This document shows positions 11,000 through 24,400 of a DNA stretch of 64,000 nt, piece after piece. The stretch comes from Ooceraea biroi (lineage: Eukaryota; Arthropoda; Insecta; Hymenoptera; Formicidae), in assembly GCF_003672135.1 (NCBI RefSeq), contig NC_039516.1, positions 6,183,838-6,247,837 on the forward strand, given 5' to 3'. Both the position numbers and the translations under genes were made by a program. Positions within the stretch are counted from its first letter, which is position 1. Every line of letters starts with the position of its first letter. The notes beneath the pieces are model-generated. The model was not told the DNA's origin. It searched no databases and worked only from the letters and a program-made list of their open reading frames with translations.

Positions 11000-13900
11000 G
11001 TGCTTTCCTAGCACGGGCGCTTTCAAGCCGTTCTCGCCGTCTATTCCGCGCCGCAATACGAATCTATGAATGACCCGAGTTACTTGCATTCCACACTTTT
11101 CTTCGACGAGCGAACTCGGCCTTCATTATTACGCCTTGAGTGTTGCGAACGAAAAAGAAACGCTTTTATGTACTCGGCGGAGGAACCGCACTGTCCGCTG
11201 AGATTATCGAGTTCTGTTTTTTTCGTTCCTTCTATTATAGAAATCGTGAAAGAGCCGTCATTTATTAGTAGAAGGTAATCTGTAATAAATGTAATACATT
11301 CACGGTAAAAATTAATATGGGAACCGTGATTAATCTAGAATAACTCGAAATGCATATGCGTGTGATGATCTTTAGCATTCCATAATTCAATAGATCTAAA
11401 CGCTCGCGATGTAGCAATATAAAATCATCGCGTAAAAGCATCATGGTTACGTCTTCTCCCCATGAAGTGGATGAGAACGTCACCGCCGTTCGCCAGCACA
11501 ATTGGCAAATCGCGAACCACAATGCCGAGAAGTTCGTAAAGTCTAAATTGGGATTTTTAGGGCCCACTAAATCCTCGATGATCCATATACATCCCCATGC
11601 GGCGAGTTGTATTATATTGCCGTCGCGTCCCGGCCCGAAGCCACTCACCGAACATCCTCATAATTGGACATAAAATCTGTTTTCCATGATTGACTGGATG
11701 TTATTGCCATGACCGTGGTCGACTCATGAGGCGATAAAGTCCCGGTAATCGAGCTTTTAAGGTTTCGCCGAGTCGCTTAATGAACGATCAACCCCCTTCT
11801 AATTCCTTCTCTTTGGCTTCCACTTTCCCTCCCTTTTTTCTCCTCTAGTCGGAGCATCACCGTTATCCGAACTCGCTCTGGAAACGCGCGCAGAAGGTCG
11901 ACGGTTAGAGGACACTTTTAACGAGGTCTCGCGTACTACGATGTCGCCTGCTTCCACTATCCATTTCCACCTCCTCTACCTCTCCGTCCACCCTGCTCGC
12001 CATCCCTATCTCGCTATAGCGACTTTTTTTCGCTTGCTTCGCACCCACATACTAGCGGACGATTTCGTTGCGCTCGTGTCCGGTAATTTGACGGTAACGA
12101 CGGTAATCAACGGTAATGACCGCGCGATCTCTCAGATCTTCTGGAGAATTGGGTGACTCGACTCTGATCGCGGACGTATCTGCAGCTTGGGCGACTCGCG
12201 ACGATAAAGCGCGAGGATTCAGAACGTTTATTGCTCTCGAAGCCTGGAAAATTTCAACCTGTCAGTGTCGCTATTAATCTTATCGTTACATTACTCTTAC
12301 CTTAAATTAAATTTAGATTAGTAAAATACAAAACTGTTGATTATTTGATGCGTTATCAATAAGTAAAGATTCAATACATTTATCTTGTCCTTTTATTATA
12401 TGATAAAGATTAATGATAGTGTTTCTTTTAGTTCCATTTTCGAAAAAACGTGGAATTGTATCACTTTGTGATATATATGGGTGAAATAAGTTTCCTTGAT
12501 CATCCATCCGAGTGCATTTTTCCTATACCATACATGTTTTCCCATTGAAGGGACAGAGAAAGAGAAGCAAGGGACACATATAATTATCGATAAATCTGAA
12601 AACAAACTTTCCTATCGTGGATAGCACTTTGGACAGGCAATTTGGGAGGAACGTGGTCATCTTCGTCATTCATGGTTACGAAAGCGTCACGCTATAATAT
12701 GTGGCCCCGAAACCGCATTTCGAACACCTGGACGCGATCGAATAAGTGAATTTGTTGCTAGACGGAGGGGCCCGCGCGAGGGATAATGCCAAGTTTTTGC
12801 CTCGATGGCCAAGGGTCATTAGGCCCCATACAGTGTCGTTCCCTTTGCGACCCTTTCGCGTGGGATCACGAAGATGGATACCCTGCTGAGATTTCGGTAT
12901 CGTTCACCACCGATTTCCTCGTCGATGTCGTTGGCCTAGAATGATGACGGGTATTCAACGTCACGATCTAACAATACGCTTCATTTCTCGGGCCTTGATG
13001 AATGCACGTGTTCTTCGGCTCGTAGATTGCATGAAATGTTAGCGACAGCGTTAATGTTAAAGACATGAACAGAAATGTCACGATAATAAGTCGGCGAACG
13101 TAAAGTACGTGAAACGTATCATTATCCGGAAGCGGGTGGATTATCGAATCGTCTCTTTCTCATCGTAGGGTTCATTCGGTTATTATAGTCTCGGATATAG
13201 TCCCGGCGTTTCTCTAGTTTGGTCGAAGGGGATCGTCATAGAACGACGGAGGGTCGAGGCGGTGCCGTGAGTGACGGAAAATGATACTGCTGCGATGATA
13301 ATACTCCGCGCGCGCGGCCGAAGAAAGGAAGATGAAATGCTGGACGCGCGCGGAGAACGAGATCTATTGTGTTCTAGGTCCGATTATGTGCTCCTCGTTC
13401 CATGCTTCGCGTTATATAGATTTACGGACTCGCGCGAGAAAAGCACGCAGAACGGCGCAGCCCGAGCGTGCTAATTCGCTGGCGAAACGACGGATGATAC
13501 ACGGCGGGAAATATCCGCGGCGAATGGAACACGCGAGGTGCAACTCTATTAAGGGTTATAAGGGTCTATTTTCGAAACGCGCGCCGGGAAGATCCGCGGA
13601 GTTGCGACCGCAGCCGAAAACGCGCAGTAAACTCGCGTAATCTTCGTCGCAAATCCCGCAAATTATTATCGCCGCCGCGCAAATATTATTAGCATGGTGT
13701 ACCACGGTGCACGTCGGAGAGATGCAGCATGGAGAGAGATATTTATGATGGCTAAATGCAAGAGTCCGTATTCTTAGAAAATGACACGTGGCACACGCGC
13801 GAGTAATCCGCTCGGCACTTGCGCCCCGCGTGCTATTATTCAAAGGACGGCATGCGAGGATGCGTATGGAATCGTAATTTTGGATTTAACTGGCCATCCC

Positions 13901-16900
13901 TGTAGGCTACCCGCGCCCTTTTCATCCGTAGGGCCTTTTATCCGGGACAAATTTGGGTATTTAAATGCGACGTATGCCGGGTTTCGCGGCCACGTGTATG
14001 CTTTAGAAAAAAAAAGTGACGGACACCCTTCCGTCGAGCTCAATCTTCCGTCTTTGATGGATCGATTATGTCTATATACTTACGGAATCGTCCCCTTTCG
14101 ATCGCGTCGTTGTGGTTTACCTCTCATGAATGATCACTATATTTCCCTAATAATAGATACCTAATACAAATTTTTCTTTTCAGAGTGACAAAGAAATTAA
14201 AAAATTACGTAATTATATTAGTACAATTCTTAATATATCACAATCATACGCCTGGGCAGATCTGACAATGCCACGGCCTAAATCAGGGGGCATTAGTCTT
14301 AATCGCCGTCATTCATAAGCAAATTTGATTTCCTTTCCAGCCGCCGGGTATTCCTAATGTTTTCGACCAACTCCCCCTTTTACGCCTCATTTTCTTCGCG
14401 CTCGCCCCAATTTTACCCAGCAGTCTCTCTCGAATTTCCTTTTTAGGGCACGTTCGGATTTCGTGCTTCGGTCGTTGACCCAAAAAATGAGTGGTCACAA
14501 GCAAAATATTGCGTGATTTGACCGAATAAATCTGTAATATTGCGATAATATTGTGATTCGATAATTAAGTTTATAGCCATGTTCCTTGCCATTAATCTGG
14601 CAACCGGAAGCAAAATATGTGATTAATCTTTCTGTACATTTTCATATTATGTCTTATATACATTTTATAATCTTTTAAATGGCAATTAAAATACGATATG
14701 TTTCAGATTAATATTCAAAATCTCAAAAAGGCTTCCGGTTTAAATGAATTCTATTAAAATTAAATTACAACTTAATCAGAATCTTAGACTTTACTCGTCT
14801 TACTTCGCCAGCAACGAATCGTTGAGTTTCTCGTAATCGTTTTTTGCATCGATTTCGCGCGTTGAGCGTTAGATCGAGGATATCCCACGATACTGGATAA
14901 AGTGCGTGCACTGCGGCAGATAAGGAAGGGGCGAGAGAGGCACATGGCAGAGGATAAGCCGGAGACGAATGGGCTAGTCACGCAATTTCGCATCAAACGG
15001 AGCCCCTGTCCGTTGTTCCCTGTTACAGAATCCTCTCTCGGGTCATTCCAATCGCCGCCTTGCCGCGGCGGCAAGGCGGCGCCCCGACATTTCTTACCCT
15101 CGTCGTCCGGCACCGCACCTGGCGTCCGCCCCAAAAACACCCGGTCCCGTGCCGAGCTCTTCCTGAAGGATTACGCTGTAACTCATGTCCTGACCGGGGC
15201 GCCTCTCGGCCTCGCTGCCTGTTGGGAAACTACGCTATATTACCGTGTTCCGACCAGCCAGTTAACAATTAAATAGATAGCCCCGACTTCCCTCCATGGA
15301 ATTACGGCCCGCGCGTGTTAATTAAGCCCAGTAGCAGCAGGTAATGGGTGATATCGAGTGGTTAGTTCCGGTCTTCTCATCGAAATATCCAATTCTTATG
15401 CCGCAATCAGTATTACGTACTTTTCTAGAAGATGTATTTCTATCAAATCTTTCGCAAAATCGGCAAACCAACGTCAATGTTCAACACCTCAAAGAGACAT
15501 AAATTTTCAATGTATCCTTTAAAGAAAACATGATATCGCGCTCTCGAAATCACGACCGATCTCGTGGGCGCGATGCCGATTGTCGTCGACGTAAAAATCT
15601 CGAGAGACGCATGTCAAGAGCCCGGGAGCGATTTCGCGCGCCGGCGAAAAGCGCGGCTCTTCGTCTTCGGCGGTGGATGCCGGAGGAGACATTTTACACG
15701 GTTGTTGCTACGTTTGACCTGGTTCTCGCTCACTTATGACATCCGCATCCTCCGTGGAAAACGGAGAACCTGCCACATTCCGCAAGATAGACGGTAGCCC
15801 GGAGGATGAGATTTCCTCGGGGTGTTCCTCGGGAATTCCTTAAAGAAGGAGACAGAGAGAGAAAGAGAGAAACTACCCGGAATTGGAATAATATGTATAG
15901 TTCGTGCGGTAAGGAGACGTAAATTCGGGACGCGTATTTTGCATCGAGTGGGACCGACGTCCTTTCTTGTGTCGAGAAAGAGAGAGGAAAAGACTAGTAA
16001 ACGTGTGAAAGTATTGAATACATATGCATGAATTTCAATCGTAAAAGTATCGCTGCCTGCATTCTCATCTTGGAGAAATATCTGTGAACGAGGGAAATCG
16101 ATGCCCCCATATTGTTAGAATTTTATTGCAACGTGACTCGTGGCGCGACGCGACCCGCGGCGGGAGTAATCGCAAGGGATGGTATATAGAACACGTACCG
16201 GGGACTCGTGTTTACGAGACCAAACTGCCCGGTAAATTGATACACGACCGAGACGGGGAGTTTCATACGGTTTAACCCTTCCGCAATCAGAAATCCGGAG
16301 AAATATTGCGCCGCGCATTTCGATTTTTACGAGCGGAAATATGGTTTCAGACGTCGCTGACGTTGATGAAATCATCGAATCGAGAATCTATTAAGCACTT
16401 ACTGTATTCTAAATATTCCTTCATCGTGAATTCAGTTTATCAAATCGTACTAAAATCATATAACTAGACAGTCTCTGTTTTAAAGTGTGTTAAGCTCTTT
16501 ATTGGATGCAATTAATGTTAATGGAATGCGCCTGATTGATATATTTGGACAGATACATTTTTTCGATAAATGGTTGATTTACCGATTTAATATCTCGATT
16601 TAATATCGATATCGCATGGTAGCAAATATACTCGTCGTTGCGCGCGTGCATTATATGAATTATCCACTTTTCAGTTCCCGGCAAAGAGAGACTATCCGAT
16701 GCTACGCGAAGTAGCGCTTCCACTGACCCAGATAATTATTGCACGTTCGGCTCTCTCGCCGCGGCATTATTAAATGAACGCGGACTCTTTTATTCGCAGC
16801 GCTTTTGATCTCGCTTCGTTCGTTGCGTGCTCACAACGAATTCACGAATCGGTAGCCTCGGATGCAGAATGCATCCGCATCGGCGCCGAGCGATTTGCGG

Positions 16901-18012
16901 CACATGCGAGTGCGCGCTTGCGGGCATTAGCCCGATCGATGGCGCCGATATACCGCTATTGCTAAACGGCAATTGTCCCTTATCTCGATCATATCTCGGT
17001 CAGCATTGCCGGCCATCATGATGGTTATTATGTCTCGAGGTCATCGGTGACACAATCGCCCGGAAAGACAGCGCACTTTTCCCGCGATTCCGCGGTAATA
17101 CGCACGTTCTATAGTGCTCTGACCTCGCACGCCTTCGCCGATCCTACACGCGTGCACATACATGCGTGCATGCTCGCTCACTCGCTCGCTCGTTCGCTCG
17201 CTGCGTGACATCTCTGCCACGCGCATTACGCGCCTGTGGGAATGCGGATGCCCGTGGTTTCCCGCTGGCTTTCATAGAGCCATTGTGAAATTATCTCGCG
17301 CATAGTGCAGCTGTCCAAAACAAATTCGCATCGCGGCGCGGCGCCGGTGAAATCTCAATCGACTCCGCGCTTCTTCCGTCCGTTGTAACGCAATCGTGAA
17401 TAATTCCCAGAGATCCACGGTGTCGAGCCTGCGAAAAATGAGGAGCGCGTTTGTAGCACGTTTCGTGATCAAATATTGCGTAGTTTTAGAAATCGTCGTA
17501 GATTTTTAATGAATATCCATGTAATGGAAATGTCTCAAGAATTAATACAATATTTGTCGAATATTAAAATGCGACTTTTGGCAACAATCCCTTTGTAACA
17601 GATAGTACAATCTTCCAGTCATTACGATAATCGTGATGTAAAGGATGAGTCACCAGGCAAACAGAATACTTAGATTATCTGTTTTGAATTTGTAAATACA
17701 AAGAGAGGTATGGAATACAATTTAAATGATTATACAGAGCGAGCATGATGAGCACAATTTTCTGTTGTAGTAGAGGTCTAATGTCTCTTTTAATAGAACT
17801 GTGTACTTTGGTTCCTTACGTAGTATAGCTGACATTAAGAGGTCAACTATATACCAGTATTATATCCAACTCAAATTTCTTTGAGTAATTTAAAAATTGA
17901 AAAGTAGGAAATTTTAAACAAGGAAGTTTTAAAAATGAAAAATTATTTTATCTAATTGATATATCATGCTATAAATACTAATACCGCAAAATTAATTACA
18001 TCAACGTGATAG
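11000..18012. other. Non-coding stretch, nothing certain
   Basis: No supported gene. At 11443-11673 there are overlapping open frames on both strands; the plus one encodes 76 residues from an ATG 20-odd bases after a TATAAAA. A perfect GC-rich hairpin lies at 15054-15080. CpG-dense patches occur near 13270-13640 and 15000-15240. An AT-rich block (17500-18010) leads up to the palindromic element. Confidence 0.4.
15054..15080. repeat. Perfect GC-rich hairpin
   Basis: A 12-bp perfect inverted repeat (GCCGCCTTGCCG and its complement) with a 3-nt CGG loop. There is no U-run after it and no flanking gene, so no role is assigned. Confidence 0.8.
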
Positions 18013-18014
18013 TA

Positions 18015-18436
18015 GAGTAAGAGATACGATCATTGACACGGATATAATTATTGACACATTAATTTTTTTAATTGAAATTTCTCGACACATGCATGGCTCT
18101 TGTGTGAAACGTTCATATGCTCGTACAAAGTACTCCTTCATCAATAAGTTTACTGAGTTGGCTTAGATTTCTGTCATTGCGTTTCGAAGCGGTAGCAAAA
18201 ACAATCACTGACCCACTCTTGGCGATGCTCCGAATAGATCAGTGCATGTTTTTGCTGCCCGCTTCGAAACGCAATGACAGAAATCTAAGATAACTCAGTA
18301 AATCTGTTGGCGAAAAGGTACTTTGTACGAGCATATAAACTTTGCGTACGAGCGTCGTGCATGTGACGAAAAATTTAAGTTAAAAGAGTTAATGTGTCAA
18401 TAACTGTATCCCTATCAATAACTGTACCTCTTACTC
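18015..18436. mobile_element. Palindromic non-autonomous DNA transposon (foldback/MITE)
   Basis: Two inverted arms of about 197 bp (18015-18211 and 18239-18436) are separated by a spacer of about 27 bp. The ends read GAGTAAGAG and CTCTTACTC and are flanked by TA at 18013-18014 and 18437-18438. The inner part of the arms is nearly identical (for example ATTTCTGTCATTGCGTTTCG on both sides); the outer part has diverged. There is no coding capacity. A TA target duplication fits movement by a Tc1/mariner-type transposase, but no matching autonomous partner is present here. The arms also contain a short internal motif, ATTGACACGGATATA then ATTGACACATT, repeated in tandem. Confidence 0.8.
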
Positions 18437-18438
18437 TA

Positions 18439-21400
18439 TATTGAGAAATTTCTTCCTTCTGTGTTCTAACAACTTAATTATGCGAAGGGTGATGTGTCGA
18501 TTCCGAGACCTTCCACCGCTGATCTTGATCGCGATAATCTCATAAGCTAGGAAGATCATGAGAAAAAATCGGTAGGTCGAGGGTGCAGAAGATGGCAGCG
18601 CGTAGGAGGAGGATTAAGAAACGCGGCCCTCGTCCTTTCGTGGAGATTTGCATAAACGCTCCGAAATTAGGACAACCTTGGGTAACTCAAATTATATTAA
18701 ATCGACCCCCATTCGCGTAAGCCAGAGCAGGGGAGCAAGTGTCCAATTACGGATGTCTGCGATACCCCATGCGAGTCATGGGATTTTGAAATGGGTCACC
18801 GACCCGGAGATCGAGGGATGATCCTGTCGTGTCGGTCCTTTGGGGCATTTTCGGTCCCTAATACGATTTATTCTGGTGACACGTCGTTAAAATACCTCGC
18901 GATCTGAATTCTCTCTCTCTCTTTTTCTCTCGTTCGAAATGTTATCATAAAATTCGTAATAATATTAGCTTCCGCCGAGCGAACCGACAAACAACGATTT
19001 AAATCGTCGATCCCGGGCAATTTGCTTAAAATGACGGCTTGATGAAAAAGCGCCCACGTTATGGCGGAACAATCGTGGGAGACGAACGCGTGCCAACGGT
19101 GTGTGATATATCGGAGTCAGTGGGACGGTTCTACGGTCGGAAAATCTGCGGAATTTAACGAGGTCGCAGAAAAAGAGCGGACACGAGCCGTGGCGGCGTA
19201 ACAGCCTCGAATTCCGCTGCTACGAGTAACGCGTTGTGACTTCCCCAGCAGAACTCGCAATAAACGATTCACCCTATGGCTCGCTAATGGTGCAAGTTAG
19301 GCGAGTTTCCATCGTACGAACCGTCGCGGACGGTAGATAGGAATCTTCAAAGTTGTCGAAGAACTCGGCACCCCACGTTTTGGAGCGAACCAGTGGCTTT
19401 CGGTAACACGACACGCGAGCTTTCGCCGCGAGCTTTCGGCGGTGCCAGTCACTTTCTCCGAGTTGTTAATGTTTTGATCGATTGCACGGATATAGATCGA
19501 AATGGAGCGTCCAATTACGCTGCAATTATGCCGTTTTAGGAATGATGGACGACAACTTTTAATCGAACTCGTAACTGCTGCGATGCAAACAAGTGACTCA
19601 TTATTGTTGAGAACTTTTGCACAATGGGCTTATAGAACACTGAAGCGCTTATTCTTTCCCGCACGAGTGTCACGAGCGTTAAGCGGTGCATAAGAAGATA
19701 ATAAGTATCATCGTTAATACTCGCCCATCTCAATATAGATCGACGTCCATTGCATCAATTTGCGCGGCAAACATACGCGTGACTCAGCGAACTTCGTCCT
19801 CGACGCACATCGTCAAACGCACACACGCGGTCGATAACAGGCCAGATTACAAATGGTGCACCCGGACCCGGAAATGGTCTCGATTAATTGCTTGCCGATT
19901 GGTGAGATTCGCACGCGAGCATTGCACTGCTGTGTGCACGAGCTCGCGTTGACAACCGATAAATGAGGGATTTCTTTATTTCGAGCTGCGCAAATGATCA
20001 CGTGCATTCGCTAACAATCGTCGCACGATTCCGGGAAATGTAACTCCGTGCAAGGAACGTGAACACGTGTGCAGGTGCAGCCGTGTGGTGGTGTTGATCT
20101 CGCGGGGTCGTTCCTGGGCAGGTCGGCTCGTTGGCAGGACGTAAAAGGGGGTTCGTGGAGTCGCCACCCTGTCTGGGTCATCGCGTGCCTTCCGCGATCG
20201 CTACCGTTGGTTATACGTCGCGACGTGGAAGTAATGCGGCGCATTATTGTCGTTTCGCATTAAGCTCCGCGGCTTCCCGACGCCCGTGCGGAGCCGGACG
20301 AGTACGAGTACGTGGTGTTTGCCGATCGGATGTCCAGGATTCCGTGATACGATAGTTGATACACCACGCGTATCGACGATCACCTCGGCCGAATATTCGC
20401 TCGTTGATACGAGCTAATGGCACTTTGGCTGACGCGGCTCATTTATTTCGGAGAGTTAAATTATCATCGATAAGGCGGTCGATGCCTCTATCGTGCAGTC
20501 GACCCATATTCTTGCGATAAAAAGTAGGCGTCGTACGATGTCGCTTCATTATTCTCACCGTCGTCGTTTCCCTCTTTTGCGTGCGATTCGTGAATCCATA
20601 TAAATACTCTGGCGAATATTTTCAGCGATAATGACGAAGCAAAAAGTTTCATGATTACAAAGATTACACGATGACATTCCCGAGAGCTTTGTTTTTATCA
20701 GTGACCGCGAGAGTTAGCACTAATTTTCCCGATAATTGAAAACAGCCAGGAACAACGAATGGTGCACGAGAAGTGCGTCGAACCTGAAAGTTCATGGGTC
20801 AGTGAGAAAGGTGTTACGTGAGCGCGATAGAAGTTCAGAGTTCACGGAAACGATGCAGCTGCGACGATGGGCGCATCGATCATTAATCGCGCTTGAATCG
20901 TTGTAGGAAGATTCTTTTTCTTCGAGATCTTTCGAAAATGGTCTTTACGTAACGTTGCTTTATGCTTGGTTTTCAGCATCGAGAATGTTTAGATCTGCCG
21001 CGTTTCTCACGTAGAATACCAACCTTAATCTCACCGTGGGCGGCCGACGCTACTTTGCTTACATCAAAGTAGCAGTAAGCTAGGGAAAATTATTGTGATG
21101 GGGTTTCTCCAAGCCAAAACGGCTGCCATATTATTCAAGGCATTCAACGGACTGAGAAACTTCCGCGTGCTTCTGCATGTTAATGTATTTTTATTAAGCT
21201 CGTTTATCCTGCATGTATTAGCGCAGCAGAATGCATTGTAAATCATTTAATCCTGCTTAATGTATTCCATTGTGATTTGCGGCGAACGCAGTTGTCCCTG
21301 TTTTTCACTTATTGTTAGCTATCTTAACAGGATTTCCTTTAAAAACTAATTCAAAAGGCGTATAAAAGCTTTCATGTAATAACTTTAATCTTTTTCACGC

Positions 21401-24400
21401 AGTATATTATTGATAATTAAGCAATGTATGCAAGTGAGGTGTCCTATACCTATGTATATGTACCTATATCTCGTGTTATCGAAACTACAGTTTCTCTCTC
21501 ACGTATCCTTTATACAGCGTATATCCATGCTAACGCCAACGTCTAAGGCGTCTTGTTGAAGTTGCGAGGATCCTCGCATGCACCCAGAAACTTCCCGCTC
21601 ACATAGGCACGTGCAGGTCGTGTCAATTTCATACACCCACGGAGTGTCCCGATTACAACCGCGCACTTGAGACGTTCCTCTACATTCCCGATTAAAAAGA
21701 TCACGTCCTTTTCCCGGTTGCCTAGTGCATCGTTAACACCCACGTGCTTGCAGAAGGTCATCAGCTCCGCACGCCCACCGGTTTCGCGCCCACGCTCGCT
21801 CGCGTTCGTGCGACACCCTTTAAACGCGGCACCGGGGTTGCAGAATGCGAAAGAAGCCCTTTCGATGCTCGCAGTATTTCTTCCCTTCGCGTGGGCCGGA
21901 TCAATTTTGCGGAGGAAATTGCATAAGCTATTGCAACGTTGCCTCAAACGGGAGAATGTCATGCCTCCTTGGATGGAATGTCCCACCTTTTCTACCCTCT
22001 CCTCCTATCCCTAATAATCTTACGCGAGACCTTTCATTACAGGGAAAAGTGTAATGCCATGCACAAAGGCGCAATCACGGCAAACTTTATTACCGCGCGC
22101 GCCGGATAGAATCCCGTTTAAGATGTAAGAAACGCTCGCTATTTTCGCCCGCGCATTTGCAATGATTATAATCCCCCCCTCCCTGATTCGATGCCTCGGG
22201 ATCTAGATACGTTTAATTGACAAACATTTTTAGCAGCTTGAAAAGATTTTGCTATTTTTGTTTCTTTGAGAACAGAATGATTCTTTGCCAGTCCTCTTTC
22301 TCCTGTCTTATCACCTTTTGTGAAATTTCTGTACAGTTGGCTAAAAATTTCAATCGTCGCATTCGTAAGATCATATTCGTAAATTCATGCTGAACAATTA
22401 TGGAAAATGCAAGAGCATCGAGAAAAGCACGTGGACGAATATGATTGATAAAAACTCGCAAGATAGACTCTCTTGCAAGGTTTTTTATCTTATTCGATCC
22501 GCAAACCAATCCTCGATTTCTCTGGCTTTTGACACCGTAGCTCATTTTTTTACGATCATGCAGATCACATCCTGCCTACACGCCAGCACATCAAACGGGA
22601 TACGTATCGCTCCGCTGAAAGTTTTTAGATATAAATGCAAATTTGTTTGCACTTTTATGCGCCCAATCCATCACCAGGGCATAAAACGCGGCAATGGATA
22701 ACTCCTAATATCGCACTTTCGCATTCGTCGTACTACGGGAATGGCTCGTCTTTATGTCGCGGCCGGAGTGTGTGGCGTTTGTGTCGCGAACGGGAATTCC
22801 TATCGTCGGACGCATTTTACTTCCCTGGACCCATCTGCTCGCCGTTTAAAGGTAGCGTCTAATGTACTCCGATGTACTCTGATGTGCACCGTTGCGGGAC
22901 GTCGAACGATGATGGCCGACCCGGTCGTTACGACAGGTCCTTATTTAATGTCCGCATAACTTTCGACGGGCTTATTATTTCGAATGGTCGCCCGCGTATA
23001 TACATCAGCCTCGTATATTACACCTCCCTCTGGCCTCGGCTCGTACACGTCCTGTAAATCAAGCGAACGCAAACGAATCGCACCGCCGCTGTTAGCGGAT
23101 TAAAATCGTACCGCCGCGTGCCGCTGGCGAGCGACGGCGCGTACTTTTACGCGGAACGTAAGAAACGTACAAAATGCCCGGAGTTACGCTCACGACCCCG
23201 GGATTCTCGTAAAGCTGCCTACTGTTTTCTCCCCTTTACCCCCAAACAACCGACCTCTTTTACCCGTTCCCCCCTTGTCGGCGCGCGACACATAAAACGA
23301 GCGCGGCGACGCCGATTGGATTTCCCGGATTTTCCTCGTGGCCGTAGAAATGAGAAAGAAGAAAGCTGGGCTAAAACAAAAATGTATATTTCGATAAGAA
23401 GCCGCGCGCAATCATCGTAAAGAAGCGCATGGTGGCTCGGTTTCGACGTGCTCGCGGCTTATTAAGCCCCAAAAGGAAGGGTAGCGTCGCGGCTTAACGT
23501 TGGGTCGGCGAGGGTGCCAACAAGCTGTATTTATCGTGCTTTACGCCATAACGAGACGTATTACGAGCCAACACTCTAATTCGCGATGGCTCGATACATG
23601 CATCATGAATATAAAGTGACGTTAGGGTTACGCTAATTTTTATTGATTACTACTGAGAGAACATTTTCATTCAATGATTGCAGACAGAAAATCGCTACAA
23701 GATTACGTTACGCGTGCCGGAGCATAAAGAAAGGCCTTCTGGCCTTAATACATGATATACATCGTGTACCAGCGCCATAAAGGTTTCGTCGTTATCCAGA
23801 TAGATTCTCTTACATTCGAATTGTTCGGATATCGATCTTCTTCTAAATAAAAATATAATTTCTGATTTTTACTCAACATCTCGACACTTAAATAACAGAA
23901 TACGCAAAATAACAGAAAAAACTGTTTAGAATTAATTGAAAATTGAGATGCTCTCTACTACCCGTATTTTAGACTTTGACTAGTGAACATTGAAGGAATT
24001 GCCGCTCCTTATAGCTTCCGTCCCGATAAAGTACATTTAGTGATATTGTAGCACCTTGTATACAAGGTGTAGGTGATGGTCACGGGGTGGCTTTCTCATT
24101 GTTAGGGTCAATATAGAAGATGAAAGATGGAGGAAGGGACAGAGGGTGCGGCGAGGCGATATGCGGTAAAGGCAGGTTACGAGGACGCGTTCGGTATAAA
24201 TCACCGTAGATTAACAATAAAAAATATATTACCCCTCCTGAACTGACCTCTCTCTCTTTTTCTCTTTCTTTTTTGCTCTTTTCGCATGCGTGGAGGCGTC
24301 TGTGGCGCCTCACTTTCTACGATATATCTCAAATGGTGAACACCGACGTATTTTCTCGTACGTGTCAGCGTATAGATTTTACGTGAAGGACGGTCGAGCA

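Noticed and set aside
10415..11089. Proline-, alanine-, valine- and VGWL-repeat proteins
   Set aside because: Direct translations of the CAC/CAG and GGTT microsatellites.
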